A stretch of 12,506 bases of DNA from Actinomycetes bacterium (GTDB lineage: Bacteria; Actinomycetota; Actinomycetes; Actinomycetales; Microbacteriaceae), in NCBI GenBank assembly GCA_030425055.1, contig JAUHVN010000046.1:1-12506 (forward strand), in the 5' to 3' direction. The number at the start of each line of letters is the position of its first letter. Within the stretch, counting starts at the first letter, position 1. The notes under the pieces are model-generated. The model was not told where the DNA came from. It saw nothing but the letters and a program-made list of their open reading frames with translations, and did no database searches. Positions 6,411 through 12,506 of this stretch are shown one piece after another. Both the position numbers and the translations under genes were made by a program.

Positions 6411-6470
6411 GAGATGTGCGAGATGACGGAGCGGTCCGTCGGGTGAGGCATCCGTCATCGTGCACATTTC
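6411..6470. repeat. Imperfect 20-bp inverted repeat with rival hairpin
   Basis: Bases 6411-6430 and 6451-6470 pair at 17 of 20 positions across a 20-base loop. GACGGA at 6425-6430 can instead pair with TCCGTC at 6435-6440, so two hairpins exclude each other. It lies in the 245-base gap between the start of the second GNAT gene and tRNA-Pro. No coding sequence is recognised in that gap. Confidence 0.55.
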
Positions 6471-6506
6471 CGCGATCGTGCACGCGCTCGCGAGGGGGTG
6501 CGCGCG

Positions 6507-6536
6507 TTCGCGGGCGGTTCGGCGAGCGGGTAGGAT
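6507..6536 (+). promoter_or_regulatory. Promoter of tRNA-Pro
   Basis: The -10 is TAGGAT (6531-6536) and a weak -35, TTCGCG (6507-6512), lies 18 bases upstream. Transcription would begin near 6543, about 25 bases before the mature tRNA. Confidence 0.55.
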
Positions 6537-6567
6537 AGTGGAGTTGTCCGCCGGAAGGCGGATGCTC

Positions 6568-6641
<74 letters not shown>

Positions 6642-6645
6642 CCGG

Positions 6646-6684
6646 AACGACCAAGGGCTCGCCGCAGGCGGGCCCTTTGTCGTT
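6646..6684 (+). terminator. Hairpin terminator after tRNA-Pro
   Basis: AAGGGC-T-CGCC (6653-6663) pairs with GGCG-G-GCCCTT (6667-6677), with one T-G pair and a three-base loop. The stem extends outward after one mismatch (6646-6651 with 6679-6684). It begins a few bases after the tRNA and ends in a short T-rich stretch. Confidence 0.8.
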
Positions 6685-6750
6685 GCCGCGAGTGATCACG
6701 GGCGGGCCCATCCCGCCGAGGCTCCGCGCGCCGCGCAGTGGCCCACCCGC

Positions 6751-7215
6751 TCACACCAGGGTCGCCGCCACGAGCAGCACCGCCGCGCTCGCGGTGAGCG
6801 ACCGCACGGCGTTCGGCCGGCCCCATGCCCGAGACCACCGAGCCCACTCGGTCGCGGTGAAACGACCTGCGTCCGCGGCTGCGAGCGCGTTGTTGAGGGG
6901 CACGTTGACGGTGCCGGTGATCAGGAACGTCGCCAGGCCCGCGACGGCGGCACCGAGCGCGAACCATTCTCCGCCGTGCCCGGTGGCGAGCATCACGACG
7001 AACGCCGCCGCCGGGGCGAGTACGCCGCCGGCGAGCGAGACGATGAACGGCGCCGGCGCGGTCACATTGATCTGCTGCATGGCCGCCGCCGCAGTGCGCC
7101 CATCGAGCCGGTTCAGGCCCGGCATCACGAACGTCCAGAACGCGAGGAACGCGCCGGCGTTGAACGTTGCGAACAGCAGGGATGCCGCGGCGAGGGCGAG
7201 CGTGAGCGCGTTCAT
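6751..7215 (-). CDS. DUF1772 (anthrone oxygenase-like) membrane protein, copy 1
   Basis: A 154-residue protein with four hydrophobic segments (about 5-27, 55-77, 83-103, 138-153). Family landmarks are FWTFVMPGL (26-34), MQQIN (46-50), Asn104-Val-Pro-Leu-Asn108, Trp124, Trp131, Asn135 and Arg138. Pfam groups these with fungal anthrone oxygenases, but the bacterial members' role is not established. The start ATG overlaps the stop of the upstream copy as ATGA, so translation is probably coupled. It aligns without gaps to copy 2 from about residue 21 to 138, which points to tandem duplication. The gene-free stretch 6685-6750 shows nothing recognisable. Confidence 0.8.
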   Translation of the reverse strand: MNALTLALAAASLLFATFNAGAFLAFWTFVMPGLNRLDGRTAAAAMQQINVTAPAPFIVSLAGGVLAPAAAFVVMLATGHGGEWFALGAAVAGLATFLITGTVNVPLNNALAAADAGRFTATEWARWSRAWGRPNAVRSLTASAAVLLVAATLV

Positions 7216-7718
7216 CGCTGTGCCCCCTCAGTGCGCGTCGCGCCGGCTCTGCCCGCGGCCGCCGAGAGCGCGAACGCGGCGAGGGCGCCGAGAGAGAACA
7301 GCGTCCGCACGGTGTTGGGTGTGGTCCAGCCCCTGACCCAGGTCGTCCAGCGGGCCGGGTCGGTGGCATCCGAGTTCCACGTCGCCAGGTCGTTGTTGCG
7401 CGGGATGTTCGAGATCGCCGTGACGGCGAGCGCGGCGACGTCGAGCGCGGTGCCGGCCGCCGCCCACGCTGCCGCGCGACGACCGCGCCGGACGCCCGTC
7501 ACGGTGGCCAGCGCGCCGAGTGCGATGCCCCCGAACAGGGATGCCGCGAAAGGCCGAGGCGCGGAGCGGTTGATGGCCTGCATGGCCTCGACGCCGGTGG
7601 TGACGTCGACGTCGGCCAGCGCCGGCATGACGAAGGTCGAGAAGGCGCGGAAGGCGCCGCCGTTGATTCCGGCGACGGTCGCCGCCGCCGCGGTCGCTGC
7701 TGCATGTGTTGTCATCAT
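7212..7718 (-). CDS. DUF1772 (anthrone oxygenase-like) membrane protein, copy 2
   Basis: A 168-residue paralogue of the next gene, first in a two-gene operon. It has the same landmarks at the same residue numbers: FSTFVMPAL (26-34), MQAIN (46-50), Asn104-Ile-Pro-Arg-Asn108, Trp124, Trp131, Asn135, Arg138. It has four hydrophobic segments and a longer, polar C-terminal tail. Its function is unknown. Two adjacent ATG codons (7718 and 7715) make the exact start uncertain by one residue. It is divergent from an AraC-type regulator across 63 bases, so that regulator is its likely controller. Confidence 0.8.
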   Translation of the reverse strand: MMTTHAAATAAAATVAGINGGAFRAFSTFVMPALADVDVTTGVEAMQAINRSAPRPFAASLFGGIALGALATVTGVRRGRRAAAWAAAGTALDVAALAVTAISNIPRNNDLATWNSDATDPARWTTWVRGWTTPNTVRTLFSLGALAAFALSAAAGRAGATRTEGAQR

Positions 7719-7727
7719 GGCCCCAGT

Positions 7728-7747
7728 CCACTGCGCGACCGCCACTG
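7728..7747. promoter_or_regulatory. CCACTG direct repeat, possible AraC-type operator
   Basis: CCACTG occurs at 7728-7733 and 7742-7747 in the 63-base gap between the DUF1772 operon and the AraC-type gene. AraC proteins commonly bind direct repeats. The short length makes this a tentative call. Confidence 0.25.
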
Positions 7748-7769
7748 GCTGAATGGGTGGATCGCCTGA

Positions 7770-7775
7770 GAGCAT
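7770..7775 (+). promoter_or_regulatory. Putative leaderless -10 box of AraC-type gene
   Basis: GAGCAT fits NANNNT and ends seven bases before the ATG at 7782. There is no Shine-Dalgarno sequence before that ATG. Confidence 0.35.
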
Positions 7776-7781
7776 GGCCAG

Positions 7782-8693
7782 ATGTCCAGCGGCTCGATTG
7801 TGCTCGATGGTCTGGTCGCCGATCCTGAGGTGTTCGTGCTGCGGTGCTGCCTTGACGACCCGGCCGCGCTGGATCTGCAAGACGCCGGCGCGGTGACGGT
7901 GCTCATCGGCGAGCGGGGGCGGGTGCGCATCGACCGCGCCGGCGCCCATGCCGAGATCGGCCCGGGCGATGTGCTCGTGATGACCGGCACCGCGCCCTAC
8001 CTGCTCAAGACATCGGATGCCGCACCCCTGAGTGCGCGCGTCGACGCCCAGCATCGCTGCCACACGATCGACGGTCGTCCCCTCAGGGACGAGTGGGCGC
8101 TCGGGCTGCGCATGTGGGGGCATCGCGCCGACGCCGACACTCGGATCCTGGTCGCCACCGTCGACGATGAGGCGCTCGCGGTGAGACTGGAGGCGGCCGT
8201 CGGGTCGGGACCGCACGTCGTGCCGGGGATGGCGCTGGCTTCGCGGTACGCCGACGCGCTCGCGGCGGAGGCCGACGCGATCCGGCCTCTGGAGGACGGC
8301 GTCATGGCGCGGCTCGCCGAACTCGTCGCACTCGAAGCGGCCCGTCGAATCTCCCGGCCGACGCCGATCGACCCCGCGGATCTTCGCATCGACGAGGTTG
8401 TGGCGACCGTGCGCGAGAACCTCGGCGCGCCGTGGACGGTCGCCCGCATGGCGAAGGAGGCGACGATGTCGCGCTCGAACTTCAGCGCGCGCTTCACCGC
8501 GAGGTTCGGCGATGCACCCGCCGCGGCGCTCGCGCGCTGGCGCATGGACGCGGCGGCGTCGGTGCTGGCGAGCACCGACGACACCGTGGATGCCGTGGCG
8601 CGCTCGGTCGGTTACGCCGACGGCTTCGCGTTCTCGGACGCGTTCCAGCGTGTGGTCGGCGTGCGCCCGAGCGCCTTCCGCCGCACTGCATGA
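7782..8693 (+). CDS. AraC family transcriptional regulator (cupin plus HTH)
   Basis: A 303-residue regulator of usual AraC/XylS length. Residues about 36-72 look like a cupin-type sensing domain (VLIGERGRVRIDRAG, then IGPGDVLVMTG). The C-terminal 100 residues hold two helix-turn-helix motifs: WTVARMAKEATMSRSNFSARF (218-238) and VDAVARSVGYADGFAFSDAF (269-288), followed by GVRPSAFR. The cupin part probably binds a small ligand that cannot be named. Its divergent position makes the DUF1772 pair the obvious target. It may also control itself from the shared gap. The start at ATG 7782 lacks a ribosome-binding site but has a suitable -10 box at the leaderless distance. Confidence 0.9.
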   Translation: MSSGSIVLDGLVADPEVFVLRCCLDDPAALDLQDAGAVTVLIGERGRVRIDRAGAHAEIGPGDVLVMTGTAPYLLKTSDAAPLSARVDAQHRCHTIDGRPLRDEWALGLRMWGHRADADTRILVATVDDEALAVRLEAAVGSGPHVVPGMALASRYADALAAEADAIRPLEDGVMARLAELVALEAARRISRPTPIDPADLRIDEVVATVRENLGAPWTVARMAKEATMSRSNFSARFTARFGDAPAAALARWRMDAAASVLASTDDTVDAVARSVGYADGFAFSDAFQRVVGVRPSAFRRTA

Positions 8694-8794
8694 GAGGACT
8701 CGCGCGCTGCACGTCGACGCCGCGATCGCCCTCGCCGAGCGGTCGATCATGAGGACGTGGCCGTCGTCGATGCGCGCAGCGACGGCCGCGCCGG

Positions 8795-9004
8795 TCAGCG
8801 GACGACGGCGAACCCGGCGTTCCGGCCGACCTTCTCGGTGACGGCCAGGGTGAGCTGCAGGAACCCGAGGGCCTCGAGCTCGTGGGCGCGGGCGAGCGAG
8901 CCGGCGTCGAGGCCGACCAGTCCGCCGGCCTGCACCGACGCGATCAGTACCGCCTTGGAATCGGAGTCGTCGCCGGCGACGAGAACGGTCGTCGGCGCAT
9001 CACC
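8795..9004 (-). pseudogene. NADP-binding F420 reductase-like protein, C-terminal remnant
   Basis: The last 69 residues of a dinucleotide-binding protein (F420-dependent NADP oxidoreductase-like family, usually about 200 residues) remain. Typical features are TTVLVAGDDSDSKAV, then LVGLDAGSLARAHELEALGF and a C-terminal LTLAVTEKVGRNAGFAVVR. Upstream of about 9004 the frame no longer resembles the family. The N-terminal Rossmann GxGxxG part and the start codon are missing. The remainder is intact and free of stops, so the loss is probably recent. The stretch 8694-8794 before it contains no gene I recognise. Confidence 0.7.
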
Positions 9005-9107
9005 GCTGGCACAGCTGCGCGAAGTCGCGCAGACCATCCTGGCGCGGCTCGACCCGGATGCCGCGGATGCGGCGACGTCGGGGCGGCCGGTGCACCGATC
9101 CGTTTGA
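9003..9107 (+). pseudogene. C-terminal remnant of an unidentified plus-strand gene
   Basis: From about 9003 the plus strand reads as a plausible helical tail (LAQLREVAQTILARLDPDAA) ending with TGA at 9105-9107. The same frame before 9003 is only the antisense of the neighbouring remnant. It looks like the end of a gene, perhaps a regulator, whose front was lost in the same event. The family is not identified. Confidence 0.35.
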
Positions 9108-9134
9108 CACGCCTCCCGACCGTGTCGATAGCGT
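9104..9134 (+). promoter_or_regulatory. Promoter of the lipoprotein gene
   Basis: A consensus -35, TTGACA (9104-9109), is followed after 19 bases by TAGCGT (9129-9134); GATAGC two bases earlier gives a 17-base spacer. The -35 overlaps the stop codon of the preceding gene remnant. Confidence 0.6.
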
Positions 9135-9203
9135 GGGAACGAATAGAGATCGGCGACCGGATCCGACCCCGAGTCGTCCGGCGCCTGCGGAAGGAGCCCG
9201 ACG

Positions 9204-10175
9204 GTGACGAGCGACGTGTCCGGATCGCCCACGACTGCCATCGCATCCCGGCCTCTGCGCCGGGGCGGAAGCCCCGGATCGCGTCGCCTCACGGCCATCG
9301 GCGCTCTGGTGGCGGCCGGGCTGTTGCTCGCCGCGTGCACGTCGTCGCCGCCCGCCGCGCCCGACCCCTCCGACGCGCCGAGCGACTCCGACTCGGCGGC
9401 CACGCCGCAGCCGGCGGCGCTGACCGGTGCCGACATCCAGCAGTGGATCGCGAACGCCGAGTGGTCGTTCGCCGACCGGGGGCTGGCGGAGCCGATCACG
9501 CTCGTGTTCGACGACGGCGCGGCGGCCGACGACCTGCTGCGCACCTACGAGATCGGCGACGGGGTCGAGGGCGACGTCGACGGCGACGGCGTGGTCGACC
9601 TCGCGGTCCCCGTCTCGCAGCTGGACGGCAACGGCTACCAGGAGCTCTGGTACATCTGGCTCGGCGCGGACGTCGATCCCGACGGCGGCGCCGACGTCCT
9701 GGCCACACAGGTCGTCTACCCGATCGCGCGAACGACCCGCTGCGGCGACGTCGTGAATTCCGTCGAGGCGATCGAGAACGGATTCCGCATCGACCAGTCG
9801 CTGTGGATGCCGCACGTCGACGACGACCGCGACTGCGCATCCGGTGGCACCGGTGCGCAGGTCCGCGAGGTCACGGTCGTCGACGTCGACGGAGCGGCGT
9901 TCCCCCTGCAGACCGCACCGCTCGAGGCGTGGGGTGGCGTCTGCCCCCGTTCGGACTGGCTCGACGGCATCCTCGACGACACCGTGACCGCGCGAGCGGC
10001 CCCGCATCCGTCGTCGCCCGAGGTCATCGGCGCCGGCGAGATGGTGTCGCTCTACGAGCTTCCCGAGGCGCCGCTGCTCACCGGCAACGGCGCGCGCTTC
10101 TTCGGGTTCCAGCCGGAGGACATGTCGACCGCGGGCGAGCCGCCGGCGACGATGCACTGCGCATTCGCGGGGTGA
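9204..10175 (+). CDS. Secreted lipoprotein with an EF-hand-like loop
   Basis: A 323-residue protein. A twin-arginine-free signal peptide with a long positive n-region (RRGGSPGSRR) and hydrophobic core ends at the lipobox LLAAC, so Cys45 should be lipidated and the protein held on the outer face of the membrane. A Ser/Pro/Asp-rich linker follows to about residue 70. The folded part contains DVDGDGVVD (124-132), like the calcium loop of an EF-hand or FG-GAP repeat. It has four cysteines (180, 211, 247, 319), enough for two disulfides. I do not recognise a family. The GTG start is well supported by GGAAGGAG (9189-9196). Confidence 0.8.
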   Translation: MTSDVSGSPTTAIASRPLRRGGSPGSRRLTAIGALVAAGLLLAACTSSPPAAPDPSDAPSDSDSAATPQPAALTGADIQQWIANAEWSFADRGLAEPITLVFDDGAAADDLLRTYEIGDGVEGDVDGDGVVDLAVPVSQLDGNGYQELWYIWLGADVDPDGGADVLATQVVYPIARTTRCGDVVNSVEAIENGFRIDQSLWMPHVDDDRDCASGGTGAQVREVTVVDVDGAAFPLQTAPLEAWGGVCPRSDWLDGILDDTVTARAAPHPSSPEVIGAGEMVSLYELPEAPLLTGNGARFFGFQPEDMSTAGEPPATMHCAFAG

Positions 10176-10180
10176 CCGGC

Positions 10181-10200
10181 GGCGGGACGCGGCACCCGCC
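10181..10200 (+). terminator. Hairpin between lipoprotein and dehydrogenase genes
   Basis: GGCGGG (10181-10186) pairs with CCCGCC (10195-10200) across an eight-base loop, just after the lipoprotein stop. There is no T-run. Confidence 0.4.
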
Positions 10201-10205
10201 ATCAT
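10200..10205 (+). promoter_or_regulatory. Putative leaderless -10 box of dehydrogenase gene
   Basis: CATCAT fits NANNNT and ends seven bases before the ATG at 10212. It adjoins the preceding hairpin and no ribosome-binding site is present. Confidence 0.35.
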
Positions 10206-10211
10206 GGACTC

Positions 10212-11168
10212 ATGCGCGCGGTCGTGTACGAGCGGTACGGGACACCCGGCGAACTCGAGCTGCGTGACGTGCCGGTTCCGGTGCCGGGGCCGGGTGAGGT
10301 GCTGGTCGAGGTGGTCGCGGCATCCGTCAACCTCTCCGACTGGGAGGGCCTGCGCGGCGATCCCGCGTATGCCCGCATGGGAGGGCTGTTCCGGCCCGGC
10401 CGCGGTCGGCGCATCCTCGGCACCGACGTCGCCGGGCGCGTCGCGGCAGTCGGCCCCGGCGCGACACGGTTCGCCGTGGGTGACGCCGTCTTCGGCGACA
10501 TCATGCCGCGCTACGGTGCCTTCGCCGAGTTCGTCGCGGCACCCGAGGCCGTGCTCGCTCCCAAGCCCGCCGGGCTGTCCTTCGCCGAGGCATCCGCCCT
10601 GCCGCAGGCGGCCGCGATCGCCTCGTACGCCGTCGGGCTCGCGGAGCCGGGCGAGCGGATGCTGCTCAACGGCGCCGGCGGGGGCTCGGGCAGTCTCGCG
10701 ATCCAGCTGGCGGCCGCGAAGGGCGTTCATCTCACGGCCGTCGACAACGCGGACAAGCTCGACTTCATGCGCGAGCTCGGAGCCGACGAGGTCATCGACT
10801 ACCGCCGCGACGATTTCACCCGGCACGGCCCGTTCGACGTGGTCGTCGACATGGTCGCGCGCCGGTCGATCTTCGCGTATCGGCGGGCGCTCGCCCGCGG
10901 CGGGCGTTGCGTGGTCGTGGGCGGCACGACGCGCGCCGTGCTGCGGATGCTGACCGTCGGCCCGTTGCTCGGGGCGGTCAGCGGTGCGCGGCTGGGCGTG
11001 CTCATCGTGCATCAGGGGCCGGCCGCGTTCCTGCCGGTGGCCGAGCAGGTCGCTCGCGGCGAGGTGACGGTGGTCGTCGACAGTACGTATCCGCTCGACG
11101 CCGTGCCGGAGGCGATCGCACGCCACGGCGAGGGCCGGGCGCTCGGCAAGATCGTCATCGTCCCGTGA
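10212..11168 (+). CDS. Zinc-independent MDR oxidoreductase (quinone reductase-like)
   Basis: A 318-residue medium-chain dehydrogenase/reductase. The N-terminal GroES-like part includes PGPGEVLVEVVAASVN (25-40) and GTDVAGRVAAVG (70-81). The nucleotide site is NGAGGGSGSLAIQLA (153-167), then AVDNADKL (176-183) and LGADEVIDYR (189-198). The catalytic zinc ligands of classical alcohol dehydrogenases are absent (SVNLSDWEGLRG at the usual Cys position), as in NADPH:quinone reductases and enone reductases. The substrate is unknown. The start at 10212 fits the family's MRAVVYERYG beginning. The last 14 bases overlap the end of the convergent membrane protein gene. Confidence 0.9.
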   Translation: MRAVVYERYGTPGELELRDVPVPVPGPGEVLVEVVAASVNLSDWEGLRGDPAYARMGGLFRPGRGRRILGTDVAGRVAAVGPGATRFAVGDAVFGDIMPRYGAFAEFVAAPEAVLAPKPAGLSFAEASALPQAAAIASYAVGLAEPGERMLLNGAGGGSGSLAIQLAAAKGVHLTAVDNADKLDFMRELGADEVIDYRRDDFTRHGPFDVVVDMVARRSIFAYRRALARGGRCVVVGGTTRAVLRMLTVGPLLGAVSGARLGVLIVHQGPAAFLPVAEQVARGEVTVVVDSTYPLDAVPEAIARHGEGRALGKIVIVP

Positions 11169-11625
11169 CGGTGGTCGTCGGCGCCGCCGTCGTGGCTGGC
11201 GCGGCGGTCTGAGCTCGCGTGAACAGGCCGAGCCCCACCGTCACGGCCAGACCGAAGATGATGAGGCCGTTCGCGCCGTGCAGCAGGCCGGCGACGGGCG
11301 CCGAGTACCCCGTGACACCCAGGTACCACTCCAACAGGATGAGCGCGAACAGCACGACGGCCATCCAGATCGCCAGCCGACGCTTCGTGAACGCGGCGAT
11401 CACCACGGCCGCAAGCCCCGCGATCGGGAAGAAGTAGTACGCGAGCAGGATGTGGATCGTGATGCCGACGCTCTCGGGGAAAGCATCCGGTGCGGTGGTC
11501 GCGCTGACAGTCCCGCCCCCGCCAAGGTATGCGAACAGTCCCGCGACGGCGAAGACCATCACCGCCGCCTGCAAGATCGTCGCTCCGGCGATGACCCACC
11601 CTGCGATGCGGTACGTCCTGATCAT
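11155..11625 (-). CDS. Four-helix membrane protein, DUF6220-like
   Basis: A 156-residue protein with four membrane segments at about 8-34, 55-78, 84-104 and 112-134, and a Thr/Ala-rich tail. His58 and the motif LLHGANG (His116) fall in or near helices two and four, as in DUF6220-type or small cytochrome-like proteins. Haem binding is a guess. The ATG at 11625 has AGGGGAA upstream, and TAGCGT (minus strand, 11675-11680) is a plausible -10. The gene converges on and overlaps the end of the dehydrogenase gene by 14 bases, so their messages are antisense over that stretch. Confidence 0.7.
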   Translation of the reverse strand: MIRTYRIAGWVIAGATILQAAVMVFAVAGLFAYLGGGGTVSATTAPDAFPESVGITIHILLAYYFFPIAGLAAVVIAAFTKRRLAIWMAVVLFALILLEWYLGVTGYSAPVAGLLHGANGLIIFGLAVTVGLGLFTRAQTAAPATTAAPTTTVTGR

Positions 11626-11666
11626 GGCATTCCCCTGTCGTCGAGTCGTGACGGCCGTACGGCGTC

Positions 11667-11684
11667 TTCCCTAGACGCTAGGAA
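11667..11684. promoter_or_regulatory. Imperfect palindrome over the -10 of the membrane protein gene
   Basis: TTCC(C)TAG-ACG-CTAGGAA forms a near palindrome with one bulged base. It covers the proposed minus-strand -10 TAGCGT, as an operator would. No regulator is identified. Confidence 0.3.
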
Positions 11685-11732
11685 CGACGCCGGCGCCGAC
11701 GACATCCCGCGAGCCGCAGAACGGCCTGCGGG

Positions 11733-11756
11733 TATCCGCAATGCGTGCGGCGGATA
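11733..11756. promoter_or_regulatory. TATCCGC-N10-GCGGATA palindrome in divergent gap
   Basis: Seven-base perfect arms lie 10 bases apart between the divergent membrane protein and histidine kinase genes. This fits a dimeric regulator site serving either or both genes. Function is inferred from position only. Confidence 0.35.
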
Positions 11757-11806
11757 TCCACCGGACAACCGATGGTCGCGCGGGCCATCATGGAAGGACC
11801 ATGGGA

Positions 11807-12506
11807 ATGCGCGGCACCCGCACGGACGCGCCGACTCCGTCATGGGGGGAGCCGGCTCGCGAGGCGAGCCCGGCTCGCAAGACCATGCTCTGGGGCATGG
11901 TCGGAGTCGGCGCCGTCTGGTGGGTGGGCGGCGTCGCGACCACGATCGGCGGGACGGACTGGATCGGCGTCGCCTGGTGGCTGCTCACGGCCGCGAACGT
12001 CGTCGGCGCGATCGTCGTGGTCGCTCGTCGTCCGGCGCATCCGTCGGTCGGATGGTTCGCGGCGATCCCCGTCCTGTATGCCGCGTCCGATGCCGTCGCC
12101 GCCGTGATGATCGCGGCAGCGGACGGTGGCGTGACGGTCCTCGTCGCGCTCGCAGGGTTCGCGCGGGCTGAGCTCGGCATAGTCGTCTCGGTCGCCCTCG
12201 CGCGGGTCGTCGGCCTCTTCGCGACGGGCAGGCCCGATCGTTTGTGGCAGCTTGCGGTGCTGCGAAGCGCCTGGGCGCTTACCGCGGTCCCGATCGTCGT
12301 CCTGCTGACGACCCCTGAGATCCCGGCGTCATGGTGGGAGAGTCAGGGGATCGGCATCCCGAATCCGTTCTTCCTCGGCCTCGTCGCGATCGATCCTGTG
12401 ATCTCGGCGTCTGTTCAAGACAACGTCGGCGCTCTCGCACTGCTCCTCGCGCTGGTCGTGCTGGTGCTGCGCTATCGCACGGCGCCCGCGGATGTGCGCC
12501 GGCCCA
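11807..12506 (+). CDS. Probable sensor histidine kinase, N-terminal membrane part
   Basis: This frame is open from 11807 to the window end (233 codons) and continues beyond. It contains about six membrane segments (near 27-47, 52-73, 83-103, 110-138, 148-168, 206-222). Loop motifs VVARRPAHPSVGW (71-83), LFATGRPDRLW (137-147) and LRYRTAPADVRRP at the edge resemble the sensor region of actinobacterial NarL-type histidine kinases. The kinase domain itself is outside the window, so this is a likeness of the membrane part only; another polytopic protein is possible. The ATG at 11807 sits eight bases after AGGA and is preferred to the ATG at 11801, which is too close to it. Confidence 0.55.
   Translation, partial: MRGTRTDAPTPSWGEPAREASPARKTMLWGMVGVGAVWWVGGVATTIGGTDWIGVAWWLLTAANVVGAIVVVARRPAHPSVGWFAAIPVLYAASDAVAAVMIAAADGGVTVLVALAGFARAELGIVVSVALARVVGLFATGRPDRLWQLAVLRSAWALTAVPIVVLLTTPEIPASWWESQGIGIPNPFFLGLVAIDPVISASVQDNVGALALLLALVVLVLRYRTAPADVRRP

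Noticed and set aside
7212..8750. Minus-strand frame extending the DUF1772 copy 2 gene upstream through the AraC gene
   Set aside because: The family homology begins at the ATG pair near 7718; everything before it is antisense to the AraC-type regulator.
8694..8794. Possible short gene between the AraC gene and the NADP-binding remnant
   Set aside because: Neither strand gives a recognisable protein, a start with a ribosome-binding site, or a family motif.
9000..11126. Minus-strand frame open for over 700 codons across the lipoprotein and dehydrogenase genes
   Set aside because: It is antisense to two clear genes, and its translation is Arg/His-rich with no recognisable domain.

Overview
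The window is about 70% G+C. Its genes have strong third-position G/C bias, mixed Shine-Dalgarno and apparently leaderless starts, and a heavily over-used hexamer pair GGATGC/GCATCC. Together with the protein families seen, this suggests an actinobacterium, most likely Microbacteriaceae and probably Microbacterium. This is inference from composition and protein character, not from a marker search. The content is mostly ordinary chromosomal genes with accessory features, and I see no phage, integron or CRISPR.

Left part (1-4503): the last 46 codons of the GTPase gene der are followed by a long inverted repeat and a 15-bp tandem repeat. The repeat abuts, and is in frame with, the stop codon of a minus-strand GNAT acetyltransferase. 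Divergent from that acetyltransferase lies an 827-residue sulfur-handling fusion: CoA-disulfide/persulfide reductase, rhodanese, TusA and DsrE domains. A perfect TGGTCAGACCA palindrome sits just upstream of it. A Nudix hydrolase fused to a NYN/PIN-like nuclease domain follows, then a convergent gap with hairpins and a short direct repeat.

Middle part (4504-8693): a coupled minus-strand pair encodes a YhhN-type lysoplasmalogenase and an S4 RNA-binding protein. Upstream are a 17-bp inverted repeat and a second GNAT gene. A tRNA-Pro(GGG) gene has its own promoter and hairpin terminator. A tandem, overlapping pair of DUF1772 (anthrone-oxygenase-like) membrane proteins is divergent from an AraC-type regulator that probably controls it.

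Right part (8694-12506): two gene remnants abut 5' end to 5' end near 9003, apparently the scar of a deletion that removed a divergent promoter region. After it come a Cys-containing secreted lipoprotein with its own TTGACA promoter, a zinc-independent quinone-oxidoreductase-type dehydrogenase, a convergent four-helix membrane protein (DUF6220-like), and the membrane sensor part of a probable histidine kinase that runs off the window.

Most interesting signals: the four-domain persulfide enzyme with its possible operator; the Nudix-NYN fusion; the GGATGC/GCATCC enrichment; the deletion scar at about 9003; the in-frame Pro-Ala-Ala-Ser repeat tail after the GNAT stop codon; and a shared -10-like box exactly seven bases before five start codons. 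I found no clear undescribed multi-gene system.
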